From an uncultured Clostridia bacterium (lineage in GTDB: Bacteria > Bacillota > Clostridia > TANB77 > CAG-508), in assembly GCA_947595555.1 (NCBI GenBank), contig CANQES010000036.1, positions 1-13,157 on the forward strand: DNA of 13,157 bases, written 5' to 3'. The translations under genes and the position numbers were made by a program. This document shows, one piece after another, positions 1 through 6,244 of the stretch. Under the pieces are notes generated by a model, which ran no database searches, had not been told where the DNA came from, and was given only the letters and a program-made list of their open reading frames with translations. How positions within the stretch are numbered: the stretch's first letter is position 1; each line of letters begins with the position of its first letter.

Positions 1-891
1 CAATGCAGTTCCTATTGCTATTAAAATTGGAGCAATAGCTTTTATGGTAGATACAAATCCTTCTGGCAATATATTTATTATTTCGCTTGCAATTCTAGGT
101 AATAACTCAGCTGCCGCTTTTGCAATATTATTAAAAGCTATTTTTGCAGCTTCAACAAATTGATCAAATGTTCCACTTCCATTTAGAAAATTATCCCAAG
201 CAGCTTTCATGGAGGCAACACTACCACTTATGGTAGCCTCCGCTTCTTTTGCAGTTGTACCAGTTATTCCTAATTCTTCTTGAATAACATGTATTGCTTG
301 AAATACATCATTTAAATTACTAATGTCATATTTTACACCTGTTAATTTTTGGGCATCCAACAAAAGTCTTTCCATTTCTTCTTTTGTTCCGCCGTATCCT
401 AATTTAAGATTGTCCAACATTGTGTAATTTTGTTTAGCGAAACCTTGATATGCAAATTGGATACTTTCCATTGAAGTTCCCATTTTATTTGCATTATCCG
501 CCATATCTATTAAAGCCATATTAGCAACATCCGCTGCCTTCTCTGTATCTCCTCCCAAACTTTGAAGCAAACTTGCAGAAAAGCCAGTTACTGTTGACAT
601 ATACTCATTTGCACTCATTCCAGCTGTTTTATAAGCGTTTTTTGCATATTTTATTAACTTTTCTGAACTAGATTTAAATAAAGTTTCTACTCCACCTATG
701 TTTTGTTCTAAATCTGCATACGATTTAACAGCTGCTGTTCCTATACCAGCAACAGCTGTGGTTACTGCTGCTACTCCAGCAATTACAGCCTTCATTGCTG
801 TATTGGATACTTTTTCTAGAGAATTTAACCCTTTTTCAAAACCTTTTGAATCTATTTTTGTATCATAAGTCAAACTTCCTGCTACTGCCAT
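1..891 (-). CDS. Tail tape measure protein, N-terminal part (cut by window edge)
   Basis: The gene starts at ATG 891 and stays open to base 1 (297 codons, no stop), so the C-terminus lies outside the window. The tape measure fills the tail tube during assembly, sets tail length, and later helps DNA entry. The product opens MAVAGSLTYDTKID and has an Ala/Gly/Val-rich hydrophobic helix at about residues 35-54. It then has the typical PhageMin_Tail region, with stretches such as VETLFKSSSE, GMSANEYMST, IQFAYQGFAKQNYTMLDNLKLGYGG (in pieces around 144-168) and ATISGSVASMKAAWDNFL near 219-236. A GGAAAGGA ribosome site sits about 7 nt upstream. The position directly after the tail chaperone/Gp15 block fits the family. 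An intrinsic terminator lies only about 25 nt upstream of the start, so expression must depend on read-through from the main late transcript. Confidence 0.95.
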   Translation of the reverse strand, partial: MAVAGSLTYDTKIDSKGFEKGLNSLEKVSNTAMKAVIAGVAAVTTAVAGIGTAAVKSYADLEQNIGGVETLFKSSSEKLIKYAKNAYKTAGMSANEYMSTVTGFSASLLQSLGGDTEKAADVANMALIDMADNANKMGTSMESIQFAYQGFAKQNYTMLDNLKLGYGGTKEEMERLLLDAQKLTGVKYDISNLNDVFQAIHVIQEELGITGTTAKEAEATISGSVASMKAAWDNFLNGSGTFDQFVEAAKIAFNNIAKAAAELLPRIASEIINILPEGFVSTIKAIAPILIAIGTAL

Positions 892-915
892 ATTTCGTCC
901 TTTCCAACGTAGACG

Positions 916-943
916 AAAAAAGCACATAGATTTCTCTATATGC
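916..943 (-). terminator. Intrinsic terminator closing the inserted two-gene cassette
   Basis: On the minus strand a 9-bp stem (GCATATAGA paired with TCTATGTGC, one G-U pair) encloses a GAAA tetraloop and is followed directly by six T. It starts about 20 nt after the stop of the glycine-zipper gene and ends just before the tape-measure ribosome site. This is a textbook rho-independent terminator. With the promoter at 1619-1647 it delimits an autonomous transcription unit. Confidence 0.85.
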
Positions 944-963
944 CATCATATAATATCTTTTTA

Positions 964-1455
964 TTATAAATATGTTTCTAAATTATTTGCTTTTGCTAAA
1001 TTAGGGCATTTTATTTTTAGCTGTTCTATAAACTTATTTAATCCTAATGTAGCACCTACTATTTCAACAGAAAATTCTTTTTCTTCCCCATTTGATATAT
1101 AATTAAATACCAAGTATTTTTTGTATATGTTTTGTCTCTTTGTTCCTGTTCCGTCTAATCCTCCAATTATTGCTCCTATCGGCCCTAGTAATACTCCTCC
1201 AACAGTAGCTCTTTTTGCAACAGATTTATTTTTCTCAATCACTTTTTCGGTATCAACAATTTGCATTCCTAATATTTTAGAATATTCTAGATAAACTTTA
1301 TTTTTTTTACCTAGTCTTTGTTGAAACTTTATTTTATCGTCTAATAATGTTGCTGAAATTGCAAAATTAACCGGATCATATATTGGTGTATCTTTAACAC
1401 TACAAAAATTTATAGTAAAATTTCCATTTTTATCTTTATTTCCAAAAATAGCCAT
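964..1455 (-). CDS. Glycine-zipper protein of unknown function, cargo gene of moron-like cassette
   Basis: The 163-aa product starts MAIFGNKDKN. An ATG 12 nt further upstream (1467) overlaps the GGAGG ribosome site, so ATG 1455, 5 nt after GGAGG, is the likely start. The protein has a beta-rich N-terminal part (DDKIKFQQ, KVYLEYSKILGMQIV) resembling the PH-like domains of small bacterial envelope or stress proteins. A glycine-zipper hairpin follows (about 84-105: RATVGGVLLGPIGAIIGG), then a second beta-rich segment (KKYLVFNYISNGEEKEFSVEI). No catalytic motif or signal peptide is evident. The glycine zipper could insert in or associate with a membrane, which is inference. It lies between a promoter-driven micro-gene and a terminator, in the middle of tail genes, which is the layout of a phage moron. 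A lysogenic-conversion or superinfection role is possible but unproven. Confidence 0.85.
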   Translation of the reverse strand: MAIFGNKDKNGNFTINFCSVKDTPIYDPVNFAISATLLDDKIKFQQRLGKKNKVYLEYSKILGMQIVDTEKVIEKNKSVAKRATVGGVLLGPIGAIIGGLDGTGTKRQNIYKKYLVFNYISNGEEKEFSVEIVGATLGLNKFIEQLKIKCPNLAKANNLETYL

Positions 1456-1466
1456 AATAACCTCCA

Positions 1467-1589
1467 TTATACATTCCAGTTATATCTGCAGTTTTGATAC
1501 ACTGCTACACTTTTATGCTTAGTTTTTAATTGACTTTCAGAAACCATTTGATCATTAGTATTTTCGCTTCCATATTTAGGGCATTTCAT
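1467..1589 (-). pseudogene. Degenerate zinc-ribbon micro-gene (40 aa), first gene of the cassette
   Basis: A strong AAAAGGAGG ribosome site stands 7 nt before ATG 1589. The 40-aa product begins MKCPKYGSEN and ends QNCRYNWNV. It recalls a common Firmicute family starting MKCPKCGSEN and ending CQNCGYxW, with a hydrophobic segment between two CxxC knuckles. From that recalled family, one Cys of each knuckle is here replaced by Tyr (Y6, Y31) and the hydrophobic middle is missing, so it could not form a four-Cys zinc site. The stop codon shares one base with an upstream ATG of the next gene, and the GGAGG for that gene lies at the junction, so the remnant may now act as a translated leader. Pseudogene status is inference. 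Translation itself looks well supported. Confidence 0.6.
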
Positions 1590-1618
1590 ATTAATTCCTC
1601 CTTTTATCTTATAAAAAG

Positions 1619-1647
1619 AGTATATCTTAATTGCCAAATATTGTCAA
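1619..1647 (-). promoter_or_regulatory. Consensus vegetative (sigma-A type) promoter of the moron-like cassette
   Basis: On the minus strand a perfect TTGACA (1647-1642) is followed after exactly 17 nt by TATACT (1624-1619). Transcription would start near 1611-1613, about 22-24 nt before the ATG at 1589. It sits immediately after the Gp15 stop codon. No comparable promoter was found elsewhere among these late genes, so this cassette should be transcribed independently of the lytic cycle. Confidence 0.85.
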
Positions 1648-1650
1648 ATT

Positions 1651-2223
1651 TTATTTTAAAGTTTCATACAATTTATTTAATCTTTCTTGCTCTTCAATCG
1701 GTAATGGCAATTCCCAATATTTTTTTAATTCTAACATATTTTTATCGTCGCCATTATATGCTCGATAGGTTTTTATTTTTTCAAATTGGGCGTCATCCCT
1801 TAACGATTTTAATAAAGCTCTAAATTTCCACCAGTGAACTTTATCATATGCCAAATCTATTCCATACTGATCATAAAAAGCACCGTAAATATATTCATCA
1901 TCAAATTCATAGCTATAAATTTGTTTATTTCCGTTTTTTCCTCGTCCTTTTGTCTTATGATAATTATCTCTTCCGCATGTATAAAACCAAATCAATTTTT
2001 GACAAGCCTGTTTATATAAATATGGATTTTGTAGCAACTCATTATAATGGTGTTTAAAATATGGATAAAAATTTTTTAATCCATATTCTATTTTTTCTTC
2101 ATTTGCAATTTTTTTATTTAATATTTTTTTTTCAAAAGATATCATATTTCTATAGTCTACATTTATTTTATATTTTCTTCCTTGTAAAAAAACAAAATAA
2201 GGTAGCCTATTAAACATAATCAT
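1651..2223 (-). CDS. Bacteriophage Gp15 family tail protein
   Basis: The 190-aa protein matches the pattern of the Gp15 family (PF06854), whose genes stand just before the tape measure in A118-like phages and which probably assist tail assembly. Recognisable parts are the N-terminal 'KYKINVDYRNMISFEKKI' strand-helix region (18-35) and the central YSYEFDDEYIYGAFYDQYG (103-121). After these comes KVHWWKFRALLKSL (128-141), the aromatic core expected for the family. AGGAG lies 8 nt before ATG 2223; a second ATG at 2217 could also be used. The upstream chaperone stop is 1 nt away, so translation is probably coupled. An A9 tract lies in codons 30-33. Confidence 0.85.
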   Translation of the reverse strand: MIMFNRLPYFVFLQGRKYKINVDYRNMISFEKKILNKKIANEEKIEYGLKNFYPYFKHHYNELLQNPYLYKQACQKLIWFYTCGRDNYHKTKGRGKNGNKQIYSYEFDDEYIYGAFYDQYGIDLAYDKVHWWKFRALLKSLRDDAQFEKIKTYRAYNGDDKNMLELKKYWELPLPIEEQERLNKLYETLK

Positions 2224-2224
2224 A

Positions 2225-2662
2225 TTAATATCTCCTATAACTTCTTCTATTATTTCTGTATTGATTCCTATTATAATTTCTTCTTTGCTCTCTATTCATG
2301 TTTTCTATCTTTTCTATTTTTTTAGTAACATTATCAACCGCATTAGTAACTTTTCCTAAAACATTGTCTGTCATTGATTTTGCATATGTTTCAAATATGC
2401 AACCTAATATATTTAACTCTATGTTTATGTCTAATTCCTTATATCCATCTTTTTTTCTTTTTTCATTTATTTTATCTAGCGAGCCTTTTCCTAATATATT
2501 TTCTATTTGTGCTTCTACTTCATTTAAATTATTTCTATCTATCTTTTCATACTCTTTTACATCTTCTAAATTTTCAATTTCAAAAACTAATCCATATAAT
2601 TCAATCTCTACACTTTTATCAGTATCCTCATATCCAAAACTTAATCTTTTTTTATCTCCCAT
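2225..2662 (-). CDS. Tail assembly chaperone-like protein with polybasic tail
   Basis: The 145-aa protein lies between the tail tube gene and Gp15, where the tail assembly chaperone (functional analogue of lambda gpG) is found. The N-terminal part (LSFGYEDTDKSVEIELYGLVFEIE, in pieces at 7-30) is beta-rich. A helical middle (about 33-120) is followed by an extreme basic tail (123-145) with nine Arg among Asn and Tyr. Similar Arg/Asn tails occur in small phage tail proteins and may bind the tape measure or nucleic acid; this is inference. No canonical -1 slippery heptamer was found. The Gp15 frame is open back to 2295, so a +1 shift could in principle fuse the two. AAGGAG precedes ATG 2662. Confidence 0.7.
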   Translation of the reverse strand: MGDKKRLSFGYEDTDKSVEIELYGLVFEIENLEDVKEYEKIDRNNLNEVEAQIENILGKGSLDKINEKRKKDGYKELDINIELNILGCIFETYAKSMTDNVLGKVTNAVDNVTKKIEKIENMNREQRRNYNRNQYRNNRRSYRRY

Positions 2663-2706
2663 TTCCTTCTCCTTAATATAATTAAATTTAATATCTACCT
2701 TAATAT

Positions 2707-3189
2707 CTATTCGTTTGGCGTAAATTTTTTCGTTGTCACGTTAAATGTACCGTATATAAAATCTCCACCTTTTAATGAACCAGTTATTTGTTTTTGCTCT
2801 CCAGCAGCACCATTGCATTCAGTAATTGAACAAGTTTGTCTTATTTTTCTTGCTTTGAATGTATTTTCTTGTTCCTGTACTGGTTCCCATAAATTTACTA
2901 TGTAATGATCTATATCTAAATCTGGGGTTACTTTTCTCTCATAAAACAAATTATACATGTATTCAAATACTTTATCCCCTTTTACCATATCCATTGTGAT
3001 TGGAAATTCATTTGAAAATCCAGTTATCTTTGTTACTTTAGATTTCTGGTGTATATATTGTTTTTCAGATTCAGTTGGATTTGAACTTTCTGTCATTTCT
3101 GTTATAACTCCACCAAGAACAATTTCATCTTCTATTCCAAAGTAATGAGCTTCGTCATATTCCATGACATCTTTTAATTCTTGTTCCAT
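2707..3189 (-). CDS. Major tail (tube) protein
   Basis: The 160-aa beta-rich protein would polymerise into the tail tube. Its C-terminus (ITGSLKGGDFIYGTFNVTTKKFTP, in pieces at 136-158) has the GxxxxGTF(D/N)xxTxxFT ending common among tail tube proteins of Gram-positive phages. The central region contains TKITGFSNEFPITMDMVKGD (53-72), typical of the tube fold. AAAGGAGG lies upstream of ATG 3189. It follows the tail-completion gene by 19 nt and precedes the chaperone gene, which is the canonical order. Confidence 0.85.
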   Translation of the reverse strand: MEQELKDVMEYDEAHYFGIEDEIVLGGVITEMTESSNPTESEKQYIHQKSKVTKITGFSNEFPITMDMVKGDKVFEYMYNLFYERKVTPDLDIDHYIVNLWEPVQEQENTFKARKIRQTCSITECNGAAGEQKQITGSLKGGDFIYGTFNVTTKKFTPNE

Positions 3190-3208
3190 TTAAATTCCTC
3201 CTTTAATA

Positions 3209-3628
3209 TTAAAATAAAGCTGTAAATAATACACACTTATAAGACCGTTTTTCATCCGTCTCGTAAGTTATGGCATTAGCACAGCTTATTTGTTTTACTT
3301 GTTTATTTTTTAAAATTGGATAGTTTCTTGCGTGATTCTGTTTATCTATCCAATCACTTAAATTGTCTAACCAATCAAGATTATTTAATCTTTGTATATC
3401 ATCTTCACTATAAGATTTTAAAAGTAAAATATATTGATATTGCCTATACCATCCTTTTTCTGTTATATATTTTAAGGGTAAGCTCTCAACTCCACTTCTT
3501 TGCAATGCAAGAGTTTCGCTTTCTTCTGGAAGTTCTTCTGTGTGTATCATTTCCGCTATTTCTTTAATTGGCTCATATTGTAATAACCAATTGTTTATAG
3601 CTTCTGTTATCTTATCTTCTTTATCCAT
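3209..3628 (-). CDS. Tail completion / terminator protein (Minor_capsid_3-like)
   Basis: The 139-aa product resembles the Minor_capsid_3 family (PF12691), which despite its name occupies the tail-terminator slot. It would cap the tail tube and join it to the neck. Diagnostic pieces are ITEAINNWLLQYEPI (near 7-21), KYITEKGWYRQYQYILLLKSYSEDD (in pieces at 53-77) and LDNLSDWIDKQNHARNYP (87-104). An in-frame ATG 18 nt upstream (3646) precedes the GAGGAGG ribosome site, so ATG 3628, 7 nt after it, is the real start. The start overlaps the previous gene by 8 nt (ATGGATAA), suggesting coupled translation. Confidence 0.8.
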   Translation of the reverse strand: MDKEDKITEAINNWLLQYEPIKEIAEMIHTEELPEESETLALQRSGVESLPLKYITEKGWYRQYQYILLLKSYSEDDIQRLNNLDWLDNLSDWIDKQNHARNYPILKNKQVKQISCANAITYETDEKRSYKCVLFTALF

Positions 3629-4043
3629 CAGATATCCTCCTCGCATAATTTGCTGTCTGATTTAATATATTATCTTTTTTATCAGCCTTCATTCTTTCAA
3701 ATGGATGTGCTCCTCTTAAAGAATCACTGTGATAAGTTAAATTTTGACTTGTAAGTACTTTTCTTTCTCCTCTTTTTGCCCAAGGGCTTTTACTAATTGT
3801 CCCTATCATAACTTTTCCACCCGCTTGAAATTGGGCATAATTCACATTTATAATCACTCTTCCACTTCCATATCTTGAAGCAATTGGAATAGATTTTGAT
3901 TGTGCTCCAGTCTTAAAAGACACATATCTTTGTAAGTGTTCTGCTACTGTTTTATCTAGAAATGTTTGTACTTTTCCTTTCTCCTCTAACCCCAATTCCT
4001 TATAAATAGTTTGTAATGGCTTTGTTTTTATGATTAAACTCAT
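3621..4043 (-). CDS. Head-tail joining protein (Minor_capsid_2 / HK97 gp10-like)
   Basis: The 140-aa protein has the signatures of the Minor_capsid_2 family (PF11114), HK97 gp10-like neck proteins. These are a central 'YVSFKTGAQSKSI' (40-52) followed by beta strands, and a conserved C-terminal HPFERMKADKKDNILNQ (112-128). It would sit between the connector ring and the tail terminator. Its ATG shares one base with the stop of the preceding gene (TAATG). The ribosome site (AGATAGGTG) is weak, so coupling to the previous gene is likely. Confidence 0.8.
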   Translation of the reverse strand: MSLIIKTKPLQTIYKELGLEEKGKVQTFLDKTVAEHLQRYVSFKTGAQSKSIPIASRYGSGRVIINVNYAQFQAGGKVMIGTISKSPWAKRGERKVLTSQNLTYHSDSLRGAHPFERMKADKKDNILNQTANYARRISDG

Positions 4044-4414
4044 TATATTGCACCTATCTTTATATGATTTAATTCTTTTATGTCTTTGTCATTAAATGTA
4101 AGATCATTAATAGAAGTTATTTTATGGACATTATCTTTTCCATATTTTTCGCTTAACTGTGTTATAGGTGTATTTTCTCCTATAACATCATCTACTTCTT
4201 TATTTACTATCACATCTCCTTTTGACGCAAACCATAAAGAATTATAGTTTTTAATATCAAAAATTCTAATAAGGACATTCTCAGTCGAATTTAATCCGTT
4301 TTTATTATGATTCAATATGCTAGTATTTCTATAACTAGCTTCCTTAATATACCTATCCCATTTTTTTTCGTTTTTATGATATATTGTTATATTTCTCATC
4401 GGAAAATCTTCCAT
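4043..4414 (-). CDS. Head completion / stopper-like protein (DUF6751-like)
   Basis: The 123-aa protein holds the head-closure slot between the gp6-like connector and the gp10-like protein. Its pattern recalls the DUF6751 family of phage proteins by memory. It has 'RNITIYHK' near the start, KWDRYIKEASYRNTSI (18-33), GLNSTENVLIRI (40-51), FASKGDVIVNKEV (62-74), and a terminal KITSINDLTFNDKDIKELNHIKIGA (in pieces at 98-122). An AGGAGG 6 nt before ATG 4414 fixes the start; the internal ATG 4399 is less likely. No enzymatic motif is visible. The family assignment is moderate, the positional role stronger. Confidence 0.72.
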   Translation of the reverse strand: MEDFPMRNITIYHKNEKKWDRYIKEASYRNTSILNHNKNGLNSTENVLIRIFDIKNYNSLWFASKGDVIVNKEVDDVIGENTPITQLSEKYGKDNVHKITSINDLTFNDKDIKELNHIKIGAI

Positions 4415-4424
4415 AACAGTCCTC

Positions 4425-4781
4425 CTATAAATACTTTGTCAATTCATCCGGTAAATTAGCTAATGCCTCTGACTTAGAACTTTTATATTCTTCATTAGAT
4501 AACAATTTAAAAGTTTTATTTACTCCATCTATGGAATAAGAAGTAATTTTTTTATCATCACATTCTTGTTTTCTAAACATTAAATCAGTTAAAGCACAAG
4601 CAGTATATTTCAACTGTTCTTGTGCTTCTTCTGACAAATTTTTTATTTTCTCTTCTGTAAGTCTGGTATTAATGTTATTATCAATTTCCCTACTTGCTTT
4701 TAAAACTAGTGAATTAAAAGATTCTTCTGGCAATGTTCCAAAATATTTTTCTTTATAATATTTATAGTCAGCATATACCAT
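4425..4781 (-). CDS. Head-tail connector protein (gp6-like)
   Basis: The 118-aa protein starts MVYADYKYYKEKYFGTLP and contains a mostly helical body: FNSLVLKASREIDNNI, then a helix around QLKYTACALTDLMF. This is the usual pattern of gp6/YqbG-type adaptor proteins, which form a ring beneath the portal. The end KITSYSIDGVNKTF resembles the conserved 'I.SE.VG..SVSY' region of the family. The start is ATG 4781, 9 nt after AGGAG. A TTG three codons upstream abuts the ribosome site and cannot be used. The previous small gene ends 12 nt upstream. Confidence 0.8.
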   Translation of the reverse strand: MVYADYKYYKEKYFGTLPEESFNSLVLKASREIDNNINTRLTEEKIKNLSEEAQEQLKYTACALTDLMFRKQECDDKKITSYSIDGVNKTFKLLSNEEYKSSKSEALANLPDELTKYL

Positions 4782-4793
4782 TTTAATCAACTC

Positions 4794-4955
4794 CTAGTTA
4801 GTTTTGGCCTTATTTTTGTCAGCTTTTTTAGACGTTTTAGTTTTGGCCTTATTTTTGTCAGCTTCAAGTTTTGCTATTTTTTCTTTTAGTTCTTTGTTTT
4901 CTTTTTCTAGGTTTTGCTCTTTAAAAGAATAACCTATTCCTACTTTTTTACCCAT
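4794..4955 (-). CDS. Small Lys-rich coiled-coil protein with internal repeat, unknown function
   Basis: The 53-aa product begins MGKKVGIGYSFKEQN. Residues about 14-36 form a short charged helix with coiled-coil spacing (QNLEKENKELKEKIAKLEAD). The Lys/Ala/Thr-rich tail carries an 8-residue repeat, ADKNKAKT, at 32-39 and 45-52, encoded by a 28-bp direct DNA repeat. A clear AGGAGGAAATTAAGC ribosome region precedes ATG 4955, only 3 nt after the capsid stop. Small genes in this slot are common in A118-like phages, but no function is known to me. The helix and basic tail would suit capsid or DNA contact; this is speculation. Confidence 0.75.
   Translation of the reverse strand: MGKKVGIGYSFKEQNLEKENKELKEKIAKLEADKNKAKTKTSKKADKNKAKTN
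4798..4864 (+). repeat. Tandem-like 28-bp direct repeat inside the 53-aa gene
   Basis: Two identical 28-bp copies lie at 4798-4825 and 4837-4864, offset by 39 bp (13 codons). The reading frame is kept and the repeat doubles part of the Lys-rich tail. Perfect DNA identity suggests a recent duplication by slippage or short-range recombination. Confidence 0.9.
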
Positions 4956-4957
4956 GC

Positions 4958-6223
4958 TTAATTTCCTCCTTTTTGATTTAAAGTTAATCCTGTTAGGTCT
5001 AAAATTTTTGTTGTTTCTCCATTTTTTAGCGTGATTTTTTGTGTATTTGAATGTATTTTACTTACTAAAAAATAATCTTCACTGTTTAACGTTACTGTTC
5101 CTTTTTTCTCTGATTCTGATAATTCAGCTATTACCGAATCTCCATTTTTTGCTTCTTCAATTTCAATTGCTAGAAAATTTCCTTCTGCACCTTCTTCGAA
5201 TCCGTTATATCCTTCGACATATTTCAAAGTGCCTTTTACTTTATTTTGGTCAAACTCTATATTTTCTTGTAAGTCCGATACATCCTTTCCGTATACTTGC
5301 ATTTTAGGCTCAGCTACAGTTACTGTTTTTTGTGGTCCTACACTACTTTTTTTTTTGTGAGATAAATGAATACCAGCTGCTTTGTTTTTGTAATATTCAT
5401 TTAATCCATATAATCTATATAGCCATTTATAGTTATCGCCTTCTTGGTCTTGATCAGGAGTAAATACTTTCATTTTATTATGTTTTGTATACTGAAGTAA
5501 TGCTGGTTTATGTATAATCATAAAGTTTATATCTGTTGATCCTTCTCCCTTCTTAAATCCCCCTACTCTTTCTCCGTCATCATCTTTTCCGCTCAATAAT
5601 TCAATTTCAGTTTGAAATCTTGATTGTGGCACTGTTTTTACACTAGCAAATTTACTTAAAAGGTCTTTAGATTTATAGGAATCCATATCTCTTACCATAC
5701 CTAATAATATAGATGTGATTCTTAAGTGTCTTTCAGATTCTGGAACTTCATCATCTGTCATTTTATCCCATGCTGCTGCAATTGCTTTATACACTGCTTC
5801 TCCTGAGGCAAGTTCTTCTTCTTTATTTGATATTTCTGGTATCGCAGAATAAGCTGCATATCTTACTGCATCAACTTCTGGTATAACTTTTGTTCTTAAA
5901 AATTCAGCTGATACATTGCCTAAAATTACTCCTCCTGTTTCCTCATTATCTATCATATCAGTTTGTAATTTTCTTCCTCTCTCATAATTGAATTTTTTAG
6001 TTTCGCTAGTTAATTTTATATCTCCAGCTAAATAACCGCTTTTTCTATCAAAATCTCCTAGTCCATCCATTTCTAATATAGGTATAATTATTTCGTTAGC
6101 ATTTTTCCCTGCTTGTACTAATTTATCACTCATATCGAAATCACTTGTTGTTGATTCTTTTTTATAAATTTTGTCTAACAACTCTGGTGCATGTTTTTTA
6201 AATAATTCTATTGAATTTGGCAT
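4958..6223 (-). CDS. Major capsid protein with C-terminal decoration-like domain
   Basis: The 421-aa protein is the shell subunit with the HK97 fold. Residues 1-291 are the A118-like capsid core. Landmarks are GYLAGDIKLTSETKKFNYERGRKLQTD (in pieces at 63-89), EVDAVRYAAYSAIP (116-129), INFMIIHKPALLQYTKH (232-248) and NYKWLYRLYGLNEYYKNKAAGIHL (in pieces at 264-287). A Lys/Ser linker (290-308) joins this to a separate 110-aa, beta-rich domain (309-421), with DLQENIEFDQNKVKGTLKYV and GNFLAIEIEEAKNGDSVIAEL, which looks like an appended head-decoration domain. No prohead protease gene is seen in the window. The linker is encoded over an A10 tract, where slippage would give the bare core. AAAGGA lies 9 nt before ATG 6223. 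The upstream neighbour is the scaffold. Confidence 0.9.
   Translation of the reverse strand: MPNSIELFKKHAPELLDKIYKKESTTSDFDMSDKLVQAGKNANEIIIPILEMDGLGDFDRKSGYLAGDIKLTSETKKFNYERGRKLQTDMIDNEETGGVILGNVSAEFLRTKVIPEVDAVRYAAYSAIPEISNKEEELASGEAVYKAIAAAWDKMTDDEVPESERHLRITSILLGMVRDMDSYKSKDLLSKFASVKTVPQSRFQTEIELLSGKDDDGERVGGFKKGEGSTDINFMIIHKPALLQYTKHNKMKVFTPDQDQEGDNYKWLYRLYGLNEYYKNKAAGIHLSHKKKSSVGPQKTVTVAEPKMQVYGKDVSDLQENIEFDQNKVKGTLKYVEGYNGFEEGAEGNFLAIEIEEAKNGDSVIAELSESEKKGTVTLNSEDYFLVSKIHSNTQKITLKNGETTKILDLTGLTLNQKGGN
5347..5356 (-). other. A10 slippery tract at the capsid core / C-terminal domain junction
   Basis: Ten consecutive A (minus strand) encode Lys290-292 and the first base of Ser293, giving an in-frame A AAA AAA heptamer. 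A -1 shift reads one more Lys and then TAG. A +1 shift reads Val-Val and then TAG. Both would release a capsid protein of about 293-294 residues lacking the C-terminal domain. The sequence arrangement is directly visible; actual slippage is inference. Confidence 0.55.
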
Positions 6224-6244
6224 TTTTATTCATCCTTTCTTTTT

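Noticed and set aside
1456..1467. Upstream ATG giving a 167-aa form of the glycine-zipper protein
   Set aside because: The GGAGG ribosome site lies inside these codons, so ATG 1455 is the better start.
2124..2132. A9 tract in Gp15 as a frameshift site
   Set aside because: It lies in codons near the N-terminus, with no domain boundary or useful alternative product; likely compositional.
2298..2681. Plus-strand open frame of 127 codons opposite the tail chaperone
   Set aside because: Shadow of a recognised minus-strand gene; Phe/Ser/Leu-rich composition and no ribosome site.
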